This document shows, in pieces, positions 43,771 through 56,421 of a stretch of 64,000 nucleotides of DNA. The notes under the pieces are model-generated. The model saw only the letters and a program-made list of their open reading frames with translations, had not been told where the DNA came from and made no database searches. Numbering within the stretch: position 1 is the stretch's first letter; each line of letters begins with the position of its first letter. The position numbers and the translations under genes were made by a program. The DNA is from Beverwykella pulmonaria. Taxonomy: Eukaryota; Ascomycota; Dothideomycetes; Pleosporales; Melanommataceae. The DNA lies in contig BCHH01000024.1 of the NCBI GenBank assembly GCA_001599595.1, positions 67,006 to 131,005 of the forward strand. The letters run 5' to 3'.

Positions 43771-44088
43771 GTTGAGACGGCGAACGAGCAATAGTTAAGA
43801 ACAGCGAGGGGATAAATTTATCTCCTGTGCTCGCATGAAGCATGGCGATCAAGTTAGGGTTGGCACAGACAGCTAGACCAAACTTGGCCTAGCCCGAGTG
43901 AAGCCTTGGCGTGGAACACAAACCGCAGCAGGGCAGCCTCCCACCGTCAAATCACTACGCCTGCTCTACTTACCTCGCCTCGTCTCTCACATCATAATTC
44001 GTTCGATTATAGTGTCAAAGCTATTACTGCTTCGCGTCGAGCGTACAGTCCGAACTCGAAAGACCAACTAGTCGCGAAACCGCTGAGG

Positions 44089-46005
44089 ATGATCGAACTA
44101 CTCGACTTAAGCCCAGAGCTCTTGCTTTGTATTGCATCCTCTCTTCCACAGGTGGATTTGTTGAACGTCTCGCTCACGTGCTGGCATTTGCGAATTGTTA
44201 CCGAACCAGAGCTATATCGCGAGTATAATAACCCTTGCATATACCGTCGGCCCTTCGCGCCCTTTCTTAAACGGTTGCTGGAACGCCCACAGCTTACAAA
44301 GTACGTTCATAGACTTGAATTGAAGACATGGGATACTGTGGATACCTTCAATCCGGTTTATAGCAACGGCACCACGGAAGAATTCGACGAATTTCAACCA
44401 TCGGAACCAAGTGAAACTGACTACCAGCTCTTCACTCAGGCCGCGAAAGATGCAGGAGTTATCGCCTCCGTATGTCCATACGACAAGAAGAGTATCGTTA
44501 TAGAAAACGCTAGAAAATTATGCACTTTGGACTACAACCTAACTATATCATGGTACAAACACTTATTCTGCCCTGACATCGACATCGACGATGTCCCTTA
44601 TGACCGCAAGTTCTGTCAGCTTCTTCGTGCTGGCATTGAGGACCCATACCTGGTTCTGATTTTAGCTCTACTTCCAAAAGTTCGTGAAATATTGTTGCAT
44701 GGAGTACCACACGACTGTGAGTAAGGCACGAGATACAATGATCCTTATTGCATGATGAATTCATGGTTACATACTACTTCAATACACCATAATTACCACA
44801 AACTTCACTCACATGGACTGTGCTGACCAGTCCCGATGGTTTCAGCGAACGCATTACCATGGAAAGCACCATTGCATAACTTCGAGGCATTACGACGACT
44901 GACTGGTTGCGCCACCGATGGCGCCTTAGACTATCCGGCCGCATTCTTCAACGATATCTTAAAAGTAGGAAAGTTGGAAGTTTTCGAAATGTACAAACCA
45001 GGTAGCTGGTGGCATGCTACTTCGCTCTCTGGCCGCACTCAGAACAAGGTTCCGTTTTCATTGAGACCGAGGTCCTTGAATCTGAAAAGCATCGAAATAC
45101 AACATTGCAATATGGCAAGATCTGAAATAAAGGACCTCTTGAATTCTTGTCGCCACTTGGAATCCTTCTACTACTCCACTGGAAAAGTTGACGAATCCCC
45201 GGAAACTGCCGAAGTAATTACCTCTGCGGAAATTATAGAGCTTCTTCATCCTCACAAAGACTCTCTAGTGGTCCTGTATCTCAATATCGATGATTACGCG
45301 GATTTCGATGACGAAGGTGGCCTTATTCAATCCCTTGCCCATTTCACTCGCCTTGAGGTGCTCGACACGGCCCCAGAGATGTGGCATAATCTACTTGTGG
45401 ATGACGTAGACCACGGTGATGGAATTGCAGAAGGTGGCCGACTCTGCGACCGTCTACCACCTAATGTGATTAACGTCACCTTCCACCAAGGGGAAGAAGG
45501 CCTTGGCGATATATCTGTTCATCAGATTCGAGACCTCGTTCGAAGACGCCCGGAAAAACTTAGCAAACTTCAAGATATAAGTATCGGAATCGCAGAATTA
45601 AACTTTCACCTCAAAATCGAACTTATGACTTATGAAAAGAGTACATGGAATGGTAAAGGACCTGTTACAATACGATTTCACCCAAAACTCGCTGTAGTTC
45701 CAGGTTCCTTCTTCACGAAAACTCTGTTCGACGTCTTACCGCATCCCGCAATGTTGAATACAACAAAATGGAATGAGACTATGTATGTCCATGGGAAATC
45801 CTTGAGCTGGCGAAGGCCGGAAGCGATCGAGAGATATGCGGAGGAGACCGAACTCACAAACTTTGATATTGACGACAACAGCGATTTTACAGAAACCGAT
45901 TCTGAAGGTTGGGGGAATGGATTTATTGAAGATGATCTCGATTTTGAAGACGATGACTCTGGGCCAGATTCGGACAACTCCGAGCCTTCTGAAGACAATG
46001 AGTGA
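44089..46005 (+). CDS. F-box protein with leucine-rich body and acidic tail
   Basis: Exons 44089-44716 and 44831-46005 join to 600 residues across a 114-bp intron (GTGAGT donor). An F-box opens the protein: IELLDLSPELLLCIASSLPQ, then VSLTCWHLR. The middle has loosely repeated leucine-rich segments (LNLKSIEIQHCNM, LLNSCRHLESFYY and LARLE-like strands), and the last 45 residues are strongly acidic and Ser-rich. F-box/LRR-type proteins join Skp1 to substrates in SCF ubiquitin ligases. The fungal ones of this type are mostly uncharacterised. The frame is open for 61 codons upstream of the chosen ATG, but no earlier ATG fits. A missed 5' exon is possible. Confidence 0.75.
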
Positions 46006-46799
46006 AGCGATTGGCGAGAAGAACAGGATGCATACGTCCAAATGAAGTCGCATGAGAATCAATGATCAGCGCATGCTTCCATGAACGCTTATAATGTTCT
46101 TCATTCGTGTGTATTTGTGCATTTTGGTGGGCTTGGCGTGATAAACAGATACCTGACATGCCCATTCTTCTTTACTGCTACCTCCGCGAATCTCATTCGT
46201 TTCGTTCTCGACTCTGTATCATTCCAATACTTCTTTAATTCTTCCTACGGTGTTACATCCACGATTTGTTAATCGAAAAGATGAATAATAGTCCGAGGCC
46301 CAGAACGTGAGCAATGTATTGCAAAATATGAATACTGGAAGAGGTAAGCATTGGTTATGAGAAATCCAATCCTGAATATCTAGCTATGCCAAAATCCTTT
46401 ACATTATTCTGGATTGAAATAAACAAGTTATAAGCCTCCAGTGAATGCGGTGCATCTTTTCAAGAGACGAAGCCGTGTCAGCCTCAGACGACGCTCGCAG
46501 GAGCTGGACGCCTGATAATTAAGTCTCGAGCAAACCTTTACAAGCATGTGGGATGGGCACGGAGTGCGGAGACATATTTTCTCAGACTTGCAATGGAGAC
46601 TTTCCGGCGACTTACGTGAGACCAACTTGGATTGGATCCAGTCCATATTGGATCACGTGGGCTGTTCAACTATAAGTTCCCACCTCGATCCAGATGCCAT
46701 CTTTCGCATTTGTGCGCACTCATCAGTATCTTCCAAAACTTTCTCTACATATCCAGATCCTGTTTCTTTTCTATCTCCGCTCAGCGGACAGCCAAAGCA
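46006..46799. other. Intergenic
   Basis: The 3' region of the F-box gene and upstream region of the methyltransferase. No separate gene is supported. Confidence 0.4.
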
Positions 46800-47639
46800 A
46801 TGCCTGTCCACTTCAAACCAAAGCAACTCATCACATTGAGCAGCGCCGATCTTGCCGAACTCCAAGGCAATGCAAGCCAGCAAGCTATCCAGACTGCGAT
46901 CGACTTCACACCTGCTTTCGAGTCCACCTCTGTAGTCCACGACAATGCATGTGGCTTCGGAGCCGTCACCGAGACCATAATGGGCTCAGACCCTCCCTGC
47001 GGCATCCATATCCACGCTACAGACTTCAACGCGCAGTTCATCGCTGGCACGAAAGAGTTGGTGGAATCAAAAGGCTGGCCTGTGACTGTTGAAGTGATGG
47101 ACGCGACGAAGCAGGGCTTCGGCGACGACTTCTTCAGTCACTCTTTCACAGCTTTTGCCTTCCACTGCATGGCCAACGTGGAAAAGGCGTCGAAAGAAAC
47201 CTACCGAACTTTAAAGCCAGGGGGAACGGCGGTCGTCATGATATGGACTAGTCTCCCGCACTCCGCCGCCCTTCACAAAGCTCACCTCACGACTCGAGGA
47301 CGCACCGGGCCTTTCCCTGCTCTGCTCCCAGAGGAAGAATGGCTTAGTGAAGTGGGTCTGGTCAAGCTCGTGAAGGCTGGAGGATTCAAGAACGTCGAGA
47401 CTCATGAGGTGGTTGCCAAGGTCAGGATCGCGAATTTGGAGCGCTGGGCTAGATTGGCTTGGAGTTATCTAGGGAGGCTACCGGGAGAGGAAGAGTGGTA
47501 TGCGGAGGATGAAGACAAGTGGGAAGAGGCTATACGGGTTATTGTGGACGAGTTGCGGAGAGAAGGTAGGACGGAAGATGGAGAAGATGGAGCGACGTAT
47601 ATGAAGTTGGTTGGGTGTGTTGCGCTAGCCAAGAAGTGA
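46800..47639 (+). CDS. Class I SAM-dependent methyltransferase
   Basis: A single exon of 279 residues from MPVHFKPKQL. Motif I is VVHDNACGFGAVTETI, the SAM-binding glycine loop. The acidic residue at the end of the second strand is in IHATDFNAQFI. DATKQGFGDDFF follows, and TLKPGGTAVVMIWTSLPH is the typical UbiE/type-11 strand and loop after motif III. It should methylate a small molecule using S-adenosylmethionine in the cytosol; the acceptor is unknown. The open frame extends 56 codons upstream without homology, so the start was set where similarity begins. Fungal relatives are frequent near secondary-metabolism genes, but no such core enzyme is visible here. Confidence 0.8.
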   Translation: MPVHFKPKQLITLSSADLAELQGNASQQAIQTAIDFTPAFESTSVVHDNACGFGAVTETIMGSDPPCGIHIHATDFNAQFIAGTKELVESKGWPVTVEVMDATKQGFGDDFFSHSFTAFAFHCMANVEKASKETYRTLKPGGTAVVMIWTSLPHSAALHKAHLTTRGRTGPFPALLPEEEWLSEVGLVKLVKAGGFKNVETHEVVAKVRIANLERWARLAWSYLGRLPGEEEWYAEDEDKWEEAIRVIVDELRREGRTEDGEDGATYMKLVGCVALAKK

Positions 47640-48112
47640 GGTCGGGCTTTAGAAATCTCTTCATGACATTCTTCTCACCTATAGACTGGTCTACGCGATT
47701 TCTATATCGGAGACCTCTTTACAATTTGCAGATAAGAATGAAGTCAAGTTCGCTAACATTACCGCTATAGCGCATAAACCTGTAATGGATAGGTCATACA
47801 ATAATCAGAGAGCGTCTTTTGGGATGAAATGAACCTCGGCTAGAAGTTTTGGGGGTCTAATGCCAAAGAGCCTGCGGTAGTCAGTCATGCTGCTCAACGT
47901 TCCTATAGCAAGCTAGATTGTAGCGGCTTGCATCGCGTTTAAAAAGAAGAGGTTCTCGCAGGCGATATCATTTTCGGTATTGTGGATTGTGAGAAAGAGG
48001 TAACAGCTAATTCTTGGCGTTTAATAATTTTGCTCGAACCTACGGTTTCTCACTTGATCCTGGCCTACTCCACCCACTTTCAGCGGCTTTCTCCGTTTCA
48101 CAATCCTCTCTT
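47640..48112. other. Intergenic between convergent genes
   Basis: The 3' ends of the methyltransferase (plus) and GMC oxidase (minus) face each other. No gene is recognised. Confidence 0.45.
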
Positions 48113-50186
48113 CTACCACTGCTCCGCTTTGATAAAATCCACCGCCTGAGATATATTAGCAAAACTGCCGCACATCCTGATGTTCGAGAGCCTACCTTTT
48201 CAGCTATCATATAAACGGACTGCTGTGTGTTCGCCCCCGGCAGAGTCGGCATGATACTCCCATCCACAACCCTCAATCTTTTTATCCCATGCACTCTCAA
48301 TTTCTCATCGACAACACCGCCCAATCTCTTCGGCTGCTTCGCTGCTGTCCCAATTGGATGGAAGTTCGTCGGGATCAGCACTTTTTTGATCCACTCCCTC
48401 AGTGCTTCTCCTTCTACCTCAATACCCGGTGCGGTCTCTATTGGCTTCCATGGCGCAAACTCTTTGGACTTCATGAAATTTCGCATGTATTTGATGTTCT
48501 CTGCCATGATGTCGAGATCAATTGGGTTAGAGAGCGCGCGGTAGTCGACAATGGGCTCCGCGTCTGGGTTCGCAGGGTCAATGTTGATAGTTCCGTGGCT
48601 CACGACGTGCTCTGACATTACTATTCCGCCCGGAGTGCCGAAGAGTGGGAGCCAGAGCCAGTGTGCATCGACACTGCGTAACAGCTTAGCGTGCAGCTTT
48701 TGGAATGCTGCGTAGCCAGCAAGAACGGTCGGGTGCGTGGTTTCGGGAAGATACTGTGCTGGGTCTTGAGACTCGTAGCGAGAGGCGATGTCTTCGAATT
48801 CATCAGTCATGGTGGGAAGACCGATCCAGGCTCCGAGATTGGGACCGGCAATGCTGGATGCATTGCCAGTTTGGGTGAGGTTTGGTCCAGGTGGACCAGC
48901 ACCAACGCCCCCTAAAGAATGGTTAGTTTTCCTCTTAAAGACATTATAGCTTACTGACATTTGTATTCCACTGTGAGATAGGCATGATCTTGGAAATTCT
49001 GTCCTACACCTGGCATTTCAATGAGTACAGGTATCTTGGCCTGTTTAAGCAGATCTTTGGGTCCGATCCCGCTGTTCTGGAGAATCTGAGGCGTGTGAAT
49101 GGTACCAGCCGATATAATGACCTCTCTCTTTGCCTTAACTGTGAAGGTGCGATTCGTATCTCGGGAGCTGAACTGTACACCTATCGCAGTCGTGCCATGG
49201 AATAGAACCTTCTTCACCTTGTGCATTGTGATTACGTCGTAATTATCTCTTACGATGCCATCGTAATGTGCGGTTCGGGCATAAGATCGCCAGTACTTCT
49301 GATTGTCCATCGACGTTGGGTTCCAGAAGAGGCCGCTTTGTCCACTTGCACCGTCTATTGGAATGGGCATATTTGGCATGCTAGCCATCGCGTTATAAAA
49401 AACAACTGCGGTTACGGATCAGAACATCTACATGAAATTAGGATTATGAAACTCACTATTGCTGGGTATCCCATAATTCGGGAAACTAGCATACAACTTA
49501 TTGGCCGGGTCTTGACCCCAAGATTCTGGATTCCAGGTAATATTAAAGTTTTTTGCCATCTCCTCTGTCGGTGGATTGAAATGACTCGCTTTCTTGAAAT
49601 ATGGCAACACGCCATCCCAATCCCATGTCGACCCTTGACCACCTAGCTCCGCCCATCCGTCATATTCGGGCTTGGTACCTCTCACAAATACCATGCCGTT
49701 GATTGCAGAGCTTCCACCAACACAACAGCCAATGAAAACCTGTTGTTCGCGGTTGTTCATGTCTACTTGTGGAATTGATGTGATATTGTAGCTGATACCG
49801 GGATCCAAGAACCAACGACCATCGCTACGCGCGATGGTTTCGTTAGAGACTAGGAGAGGTAAGACTCAATCGGATTTTTGGCGAACATGAAAAGGAACCA
49901 ACTCACTCGGATAGCAATATTCAATAACAAGAACAGTGTCTACTCAGATTCAGGATATGTAAACCAGATCTGATCTTTAGTTCTCACATTTTCCATCCGC
50001 TGTCAGTCTATCCGCCAATGTCAAGCCTGCCGTCCCTGCTCCGACAATGACATAGTCATAAGCTTCTTTGACCTGAGTACCTCTTTGGAGAAGGTTTGCA
50101 TAGCCAAACCTCGTATCATCTGCAAGGACAGTCCACGCAACCGAGAGAAGAGCAGCAATAGTGGCGATCAACATATTGGAATGCAT
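48113..50186 (-). CDS. Secreted GMC oxidoreductase, six exons
   Basis: Exons 50186-49988, 49939-49907, 49849-49457, 49405-48959, 48911-48196 and 48145-48113 join to 606 residues, the usual GMC length. A signal peptide (MLIATIAALLSVAWTVLA) precedes the FAD-binding Rossmann motif YVIVGAGTAGLTLADRL. GCCVGGSSAINGMVFVRG is the first GMC signature and AGTIHTPQILQNSGIGP the second. The catalytic region has FHPIGTAA, then PGANTQQSVYMIAEK. GMC enzymes such as glucose, aryl-alcohol and choline-type oxidases oxidise alcohols with FAD and often generate H2O2 outside the cell. Substrate cannot be assigned. Intron 4 is 47 bp with a GTCAGT donor. Confidence 0.88.
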
Positions 50187-51956
50187 GTTGAAAGAAGTCG
50201 TACACTAATTGTCAACAGCAAGATGTTTGGGAGAAACATACGTGTTATAGAAATCAAATATCCGGTAGGTTATGTGTCACAAAGAATATATTCTTAGCAG
50301 ATGTAAGCGCGGATATACGAGTTTTAATATATTCGCGTTTGTTGTGCCTCAAAGGTGCATTGCCTGTGACCGGAATTAGATACTTCTTTAGGTAGGTTCG
50401 AGACTCTCGAAGCCGCATTTGTCAACATACCTGGCGTGAAACTAAACTTTTTAGCGTAGACAAGCGCCTATGAAATCTATGATTGGTCAGTATAGAGATT
50501 AGGATCCTGCAAGTACTTGGCTGCGCCTCAAATAATCTTGATAGCCATGTACGTGCCGCCGGCTAATATCGCGCCCATGTTATATAATACGAGACTTTAA
50601 CTTTTAGAGTAATTGCTAGATTTTGACAAGCATTCCCTACAATATCTCGATTCTTGGTGCGATATTTGACGTAGGGCAAAAGTGTTAAAGATTCTGTAAG
50701 TTAGGTGTAGTATAGTATTTGGGTGTGCGAGAGTGAACGAGGTAGATGCCCCAGCTGGTGGACGCCTTAGTTTGGTCTTGAAGGTATCTATGTCATTCTA
50801 CTCTGTGGCGTCGTTGACTTCGTCGCAGATTTGGGTAAACTCAGAGCTGGCGGTAGCGAGCGCGGATATGAAGTTTCCATGCTATCAGCGATGTCTTACT
50901 CGACGGGCTTGGGCTGCTGTGCCGAGAAGGCCATTATAGAAGAAGATATGTATATTATGTTAGCAACTCGCACTGGAGAATTATCCGCTATGTGAAACTG
51001 CACCTGAAGGCCCTATGATGCGCCAAGGGAAGTGGAGACGGTATTTTGTGGGTTCGAAACGTATGTTAAGTGTTAACCGTAGACTGAGTTGAAGCTTGCG
51101 AACACGCGGATGGGGATGGAGAGAAAGATGAGAATGAGAATATGCGAGCGCATTGTTTGTGTTCGAGACGGGGAGAAGAAGTCATGAGCTATATGGATTG
51201 GGGGAGATGGAGAGTGGAGGCCCGATGGAGCGCGAACTTCTCTATGATATATGAGGTGCATGTAGGATGCAACGGCAAGCTTTGAAGTGGTAAATCAACA
51301 GAGTTAACAAGAGACCTTAGCACACGTCTTGGCCCAGCCATTCCTTCTATGAACACACTTAGTGTACCTAATACGCATTCGAATACCAATCCGTGTCTTG
51401 AACTGGAGTGCTCCTAGACGCGCTTGCAGAAAGTATCAATTAGATTAAGTCCTGTTTGGAGTATTTAGCTGAAATGAATAGCAATCTTTTCCTGCCGAGA
51501 AAATTGGTGAAAGAAGAACTGAAACCTTGATATAGTGGCGATTGTCGGGGCGTAACCATGTCCCAACCGGACTGAGTAGCTGAAATCTCTGTTACGTAGT
51601 TCTGAGCATAAAGTTTGGCCCCTATAAATTATCTCGAATGCGCACACAGTGATCACTGCGAAGCTAACTAAAATTGTAATATGTGAAGGCGGATTCTAAA
51701 AGATGGCGAAATGGGTAAGGGCTGATTTTAACCAAAGTGAATCCACTTGATCGCTTCAATAGCTGAAATCGCAGATGCAACACCTCCTTGCTTCATAGAA
51801 ACGATGTATACCATTAGGGATGAAGAACATGTACACGAAACAGTTATTACAAATTGGAAATTACAATCTCGATATCAAAGGAAAAGAGGAGAGGGGAAAT
51901 GCGACGCTACACGCTCACCATCATGATCTTTCCTTATCCTAAGTGCAATAGTCCGT
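50187..51956. other. Intergenic with a possible broken small secreted protein gene
   Basis: Apart from the possible relic listed at 50730-51156, this 1.8-kb stretch has no recognisable gene. Confidence 0.4.
50730..51156 (-). pseudogene. Possible relic of a small secreted protein
   Basis: Reading the minus strand from 51156, a signal-peptide-like opening (MRSHILILIFLSIPIRVFAS) is followed by stops. Further down a different frame gives ISALATASSEFTQICDEV. A TAG falls where the frame would continue (NDATE, stop, NDIDTF). A secretion signal joined to a short Cys-containing region hints at a small secreted protein or effector-like gene that has decayed. I do not recognise the family, and unrecognised introns could also explain the breaks. 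Confidence 0.25.
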
Positions 51957-53548
51957 CTACTTTGAGAACTGCACCCCTGTATCCACATACCAGAACCCCT
52001 GGACTGCATCCGCTGGCGGCGTAAAACTCTTAATCGCCATCTCACTAATGACTTGCTCGCCTGCCGCACTCGTCAATCTCACCGCAATCGGCAACTCATA
52101 CGGACCCGTATTCTGCGGAATCGTCCACGCGCCATACCTTTCCTGTGGCCTGGAACTCGTATAATGCGGATCCCTATCTAAACCCGTCCATGTGTCACTC
52201 CCCGCGCCCTTAATCTCGATATTAGTGATGCCACCGATACCTGCCGCGTTAACGGCGGTGAGCGCGAAGTAGTATTGTGAGCCTCCTTCGCGCAGCCAGA
52301 GGTAAATGTTTCCGGGCTTGGGGCAGGGGACGCGCTTATAGCGTGTGGGGATTACGCCATCCGTGAGGGAGCCGTTTCCTTGGAGGCGGGCCATTGCGAT
52401 GTCAGAAAGGTCGAGATGGATGCTATCCTTGGGGAGAGGACACCCATACTTGAAGTCGATTTCTCCGCAATGGTCAGCGCCGGGGCCGCAGCACCATTTA
52501 GAGTTTGCGGAGCAGGGACACGAGTCTACGATTTCGAGGACGATGGGCTCTGTGTAGCCTGCATCTCCAACTGCATAATCAGATCCATCGGGCTTTGTCC
52601 GAATAAGTTCGAAGCATTCGCCACACGAAAGGTAGTTGTCCCAGTCGCCGCGCAGTGAGGGCCAGAATTGCGTGTAGTAGTCGCCGTTGGGGGCAGCGAA
52701 GTTACCACGGAGAGTGAAATCAGAGGGGTCTTTGCACAGAAGCGGGTACGCTTTGCAGAAGGCGTCGCAGGTTGAGCCGAGCCAGGGGTCAGTCCAGGAA
52801 GAAGTTCTGGAACCTTTGGTACAGAGGCCATAGAGGCCGTAGCCGCACGCACCCCCAGATGTCAGACCGAAGTGAGTCGATCGCTGTCAAATTTTAGTAG
52901 TGCATTCATGGCATAGAGGATATAGAGAGAATTTTACGCTGTAATGCCATTCTTCGTCATTGCCCACCGAATGAACTTCCGGATACATCGTGCCGCTCTT
53001 GCACATCGCCGCTGGAGGCGTCACACAGCTCCCTCCAGTTCCGCTGCAGCTTTCAGAACGATTATTGTTCTTGTCATATGATGGGCAGCACACTCCTTCG
53101 GTTAATTGCCATGAGCCACATCCGCTCCCGGTGCCAGTCGGTGTCGGATACGCAGACTGGGCATGCGAAGTCGTGCTCACGGGAATGGTTGTTGTATATA
53201 CGGCAGGCCCGGTAGGTGTGTACGCCGGATTGCCGCCTCCACCACTCGCCGATGCCTTCAACATATCAGCCACGTGAAGTTGTTAGAAGCAAGGTTTAGC
53301 TTACAGCAGGATCCGGTTGACATTGAGAGTAGTAGTCGCTTTGCTTAACACATTTGGTTCCTGATGCACAGCATGTTTCTCCTGTGTACTCTAACCCACC
53401 GCATTGAGTCTAAAAGTCCGTTAAACCCAGTGACACGGCTGGGGAGGTGACATCTTACCCACACCTGCCTACAAGCCCTCTTCTGCACTGCAACCTGAGA
53501 TGAGAGCCAGAAGAGGTTCGAAGTAATAAGTAGAAATCGTACCAGCAT
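51957..53548 (-). CDS. Swollenin: CBM1 plus expansin-like domains
   Basis: Exons 53548-53459, 53409-53305, 53255-52938 and 52883-51957 join to 479 residues, close to Trichoderma swollenin (about 490). A signal peptide ([20 protein letters not shown]) is followed by a complete CBM1 cellulose-binding module: [13 protein letters not shown] and YYSQC. A Gly/Thr/Pro linker follows. A Cys-rich expansin-like part then has [20 protein letters not shown] (double-psi barrel start), [28 protein letters not shown] and SCPC. The C-terminal beta domain has [18 protein letters not shown] and [14 protein letters not shown]. Swollenins loosen cellulose without releasing much sugar. It should act outside the cell on plant cell walls, and it is a marker of a plant-interacting or saprotrophic lifestyle. 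Confidence 0.92.
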
Positions 53549-54867
53549 AGTAAGTCCGCTGGGTCTAAGAAGATATTGTTGGTTTCAAGACGAGCCGAGC
53601 AATGACACTGAGGGTACCTAGATGGTAGCTGTCAAGATATATGAGCCCGTCCGCAAAATCCCTTTCAACCCCCAAGTACCATTCTAGTCACACGCCTACC
53701 ATCTCCTGCCCTCTCATGATGGCTCATCTAAACAGACATCATCGGCTCGAAAGAACCAAACCCGCCTAGATTAACTATCAATTCTACTCCCCTTCTCTTA
53801 AGGCAGTCGTGCCTGACACTCACTACTACAAGCGGGTCAAGGACAATGATACTCCGTCCAGCGCGCCACGATCTCGTGTTGAGGTATTTGTGTAGATTCT
53901 GTTTGGTTCTCGAAGGTGGTACGAGATGCCTTTTCCGGGAATTCACCATGAGGCTCCCGGCCGGCTCCAGTGTGGAATCCCATAGTGTTAATATAAGGCA
54001 GAATGGGGGATTGAAGTTTTGTATCACGAGTTGTATGGGATTGTGATGGTGTGACAAGGTTTTCGGAACCATCACATTGGGCTCCGTTCACGTGATGTAG
54101 AAGTTTACCTGAGTAAGGTTTTTCTCCTCTCCCGAATTGCAGTCGTTGAACAATTCTAGTTCAGATATCCGTATTGTTGCGTCAGGTATAGAGTTTTACG
54201 ATGGGATCTAGGTTGCTGAGGACGAGGAAAGTGAATTAGATGGGGGATGAAGCGGGTTAAACACCTCAGCCACTATCTAATCTCCGAGATCCGATTAATC
54301 TCCCGTCCACGTCACGACACTAAATGTTCCCCAATATCCTCAGAGAACATCATATTCTGTAAGGGTTTTCTGATAGGGGACAACGATTATATGACGACCG
54401 CGTTGTTCTAGGAGGGATCAAGTCAGAGCAGCTTATAAGCCGTTTGACCTAGCTACATCAGGACAAGCCGAAACCGTTACATGTCCCCATGACCCAAAGA
54501 TCAAGGACCTGTAGTGCAAAAGGTAATTTCGCCACACGGAGCTGGCCAAAGGCACTACTCTCCATCCTCTGGAAAGCCAACCTATTGCGCCCGAAACTTC
54601 CTCATCTCAACAGGGCCGAAGAGTTGTTCAAACTTGTAAGCTTAGGGCTATCACATGACATAGCCTGTCAAAGTCAATGATTAGATCTGTCCTGCACAAG
54701 ACGGCGATCGGACACAACTTCAAAGGGGTCGTCATGGAATAACCTTTTGTAAGCAGAAGTGTGGAGGAAAAAGTGTCAAGATGTGCCTTGTATGTGATGG
54801 ATGTACAGCTGATCTATTCATCACTCCGGCCTGCAGGAAGTAGGTAGCTTGGGTTTGGAACGCTTGT
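53549..54867. other. Intergenic upstream of swollenin
   Basis: This holds the putative swollenin promoter. Two CACGTGA-like sites lie in the wider gap (near 54091 and, just right of it, 54894). Short frames have no motif. Confidence 0.4.
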
Positions 54868-54995
54868 ATTGGGGCCCAGAGCTCGTCTCGCCTCACGTGA
54901 TTGTCCGATAGGCTCAGGCTCGTACTCAGGCTCGTGATAGGCCCTGTGAGCGTTGCGCTTGCCTTGAAGCTTGCCCTGAGCTTGGCAAGACAGGT
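54868..54995. repeat. GGGGCCCA block with GCTCA/TGAGC repeats, third copy
   Basis: TTGGGGCCCAGAGCTCG near 54869 is followed by GGCTCAGGCTCG, then ACTCAGGCTCG, GTGAGCG, GAGCTTG and others. Read on the reverse strand, the array at 21.1 kb has the same opening (TTGGGGCCCA, then spaced GCTCA motifs), so these two share layout and orientation relative to the GGGGCCC block. A common short transposon end is the simplest reading. Confidence 0.35.
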
Positions 54996-56421
54996 CTATC
55001 AGAATAGAGGAGTAGAGCTTCTCTATCGATCAGTGAGGTGTTGATCCGCCTGAACGGAGACCGAGACGAAGCTGGGAGATGCTATCTAAAAATCAAAAAC
55101 AAAAAACAACGCTGAAAGGGACGGCCAGTGCGTGATTCAAATCGTCGATCAAGCGTCGCGTGAGAGGCTTGATGAGATGAGCTCACATGAGGTGGATGTG
55201 ATGAGGCTGAGATATCTCGTCGCGAGAATTCTTGTGGATGAGGTGCTTGGCAACCTAACCATGAATAGAACAATCCATATATATATGACGGACTGATTTG
55301 TCAGTGTCATTTCCACGTGACAGTATGGTGTCCTGGGCTTACATCTTTGCAGTTGTTAAACTGTCGCCAAAATTGATAATACCATCATAAAGTTCACTTT
55401 TAACCTTAATAATCTTTTGCTTGTGCACATTCGAGTACCAGTGGACTCAGGAGACAAAATCTGTGACCGTGATGGGATTCCCATCTTCATTTTTCAATGA
55501 CTATAAATTCGGTAATCTAGTATCGTAATTTTTCTAGTGTTCTGTTGCCAGGTTCTATGGTATCGCATTCGTCAATGCCGATCCGTACTCGGCTAAGCCG
55601 TGGTTACGCAAGAGACTCAAACACAATTTGAAGGGTACAAAGAAGCTTGGTATCTTAGTGCCGCTAGCTAGTTTATCTTTGACCTCAACATTGTGTAGGT
55701 CACCAAAGACGTTCCACCGAAGGCGGTAGAGGAGGTTCTGCCGAATCTTCTCCGGTTTCCGGCCCCTCTGATTGAACATGGCTCTCTTGCTAATGCTCGA
55801 TTTGGAGCAAAAATGGGGCGCGGACGCGAATGTAAAGCTGGGTGTGAGTTTTATATGAAGTCGCGCCTAGGGCGTAAGCAGAAGTTAATACTACTATGAT
55901 TATGAGTGACTTAGCGTACGACTTGGACCTGCCACGTGCCTGTCCAGGCAGCGATACAGTAAGGCGACTACAAAATCACGTTATATTTTATTTTTCATCT
56001 CACTCACTAAATTAAAGTTCTTGGATCTTATGGAACCTATTTAAAATCATCTCAGATTGGCTGGCTGTACTAGGAAAGGTGTGGAACCACTAGCTTAAGC
56101 AGCCACTGTGACCATGGTCAGGCATCATTACAACTCACCGGTCCTTGTTCTAGTATGTTGCTATGGAACTGCGCCATGCGTAGCGTAAACCGAGAATATT
56201 GGAAGGAACTTCTCCTCCTCCTTCCACATCCCTCCTTACCACTTCACATCCTCCAACACTCCAAAGTCCAACACCTGAGCACCTCCTCCTCCCTCCTCAA
56301 ATTCTCAAGCTGCTGCCTTAAACACTTGATATAACCCCTCGCCCTCTCCTTCCCACCGTTCCCATCCAAACTTCCGTCCCCAATCATCGCCATCTGTGCA
56401 CGGACCTATTATTCTTTCTCT
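54996..56421. other. Gene-poor stretch
   Basis: A minus frame at 55555-55779 (74 codons, basic, FNQRGRKPEKIRQNLL) has no recognisable domain. The remainder is AT-rich. Nothing is supported. Confidence 0.4.

Noticed and set aside
43906..44088. Upstream extension of the F-box gene
   Set aside because: The frame is open but has no ATG before 44089. The Ser/Arg-rich translation looks like untranslated leader.
52526..52852. 108-codon minus-strand frame within swollenin
   Set aside because: It is out of phase with the swollenin reading frame, which has all conserved Cys motifs.
54996..56421. Prophage, plasmid or CRISPR features
   Set aside because: The window is fungal nuclear DNA with spliceosomal introns. 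No direct-repeat/spacer arrays or phage genes are visible anywhere.
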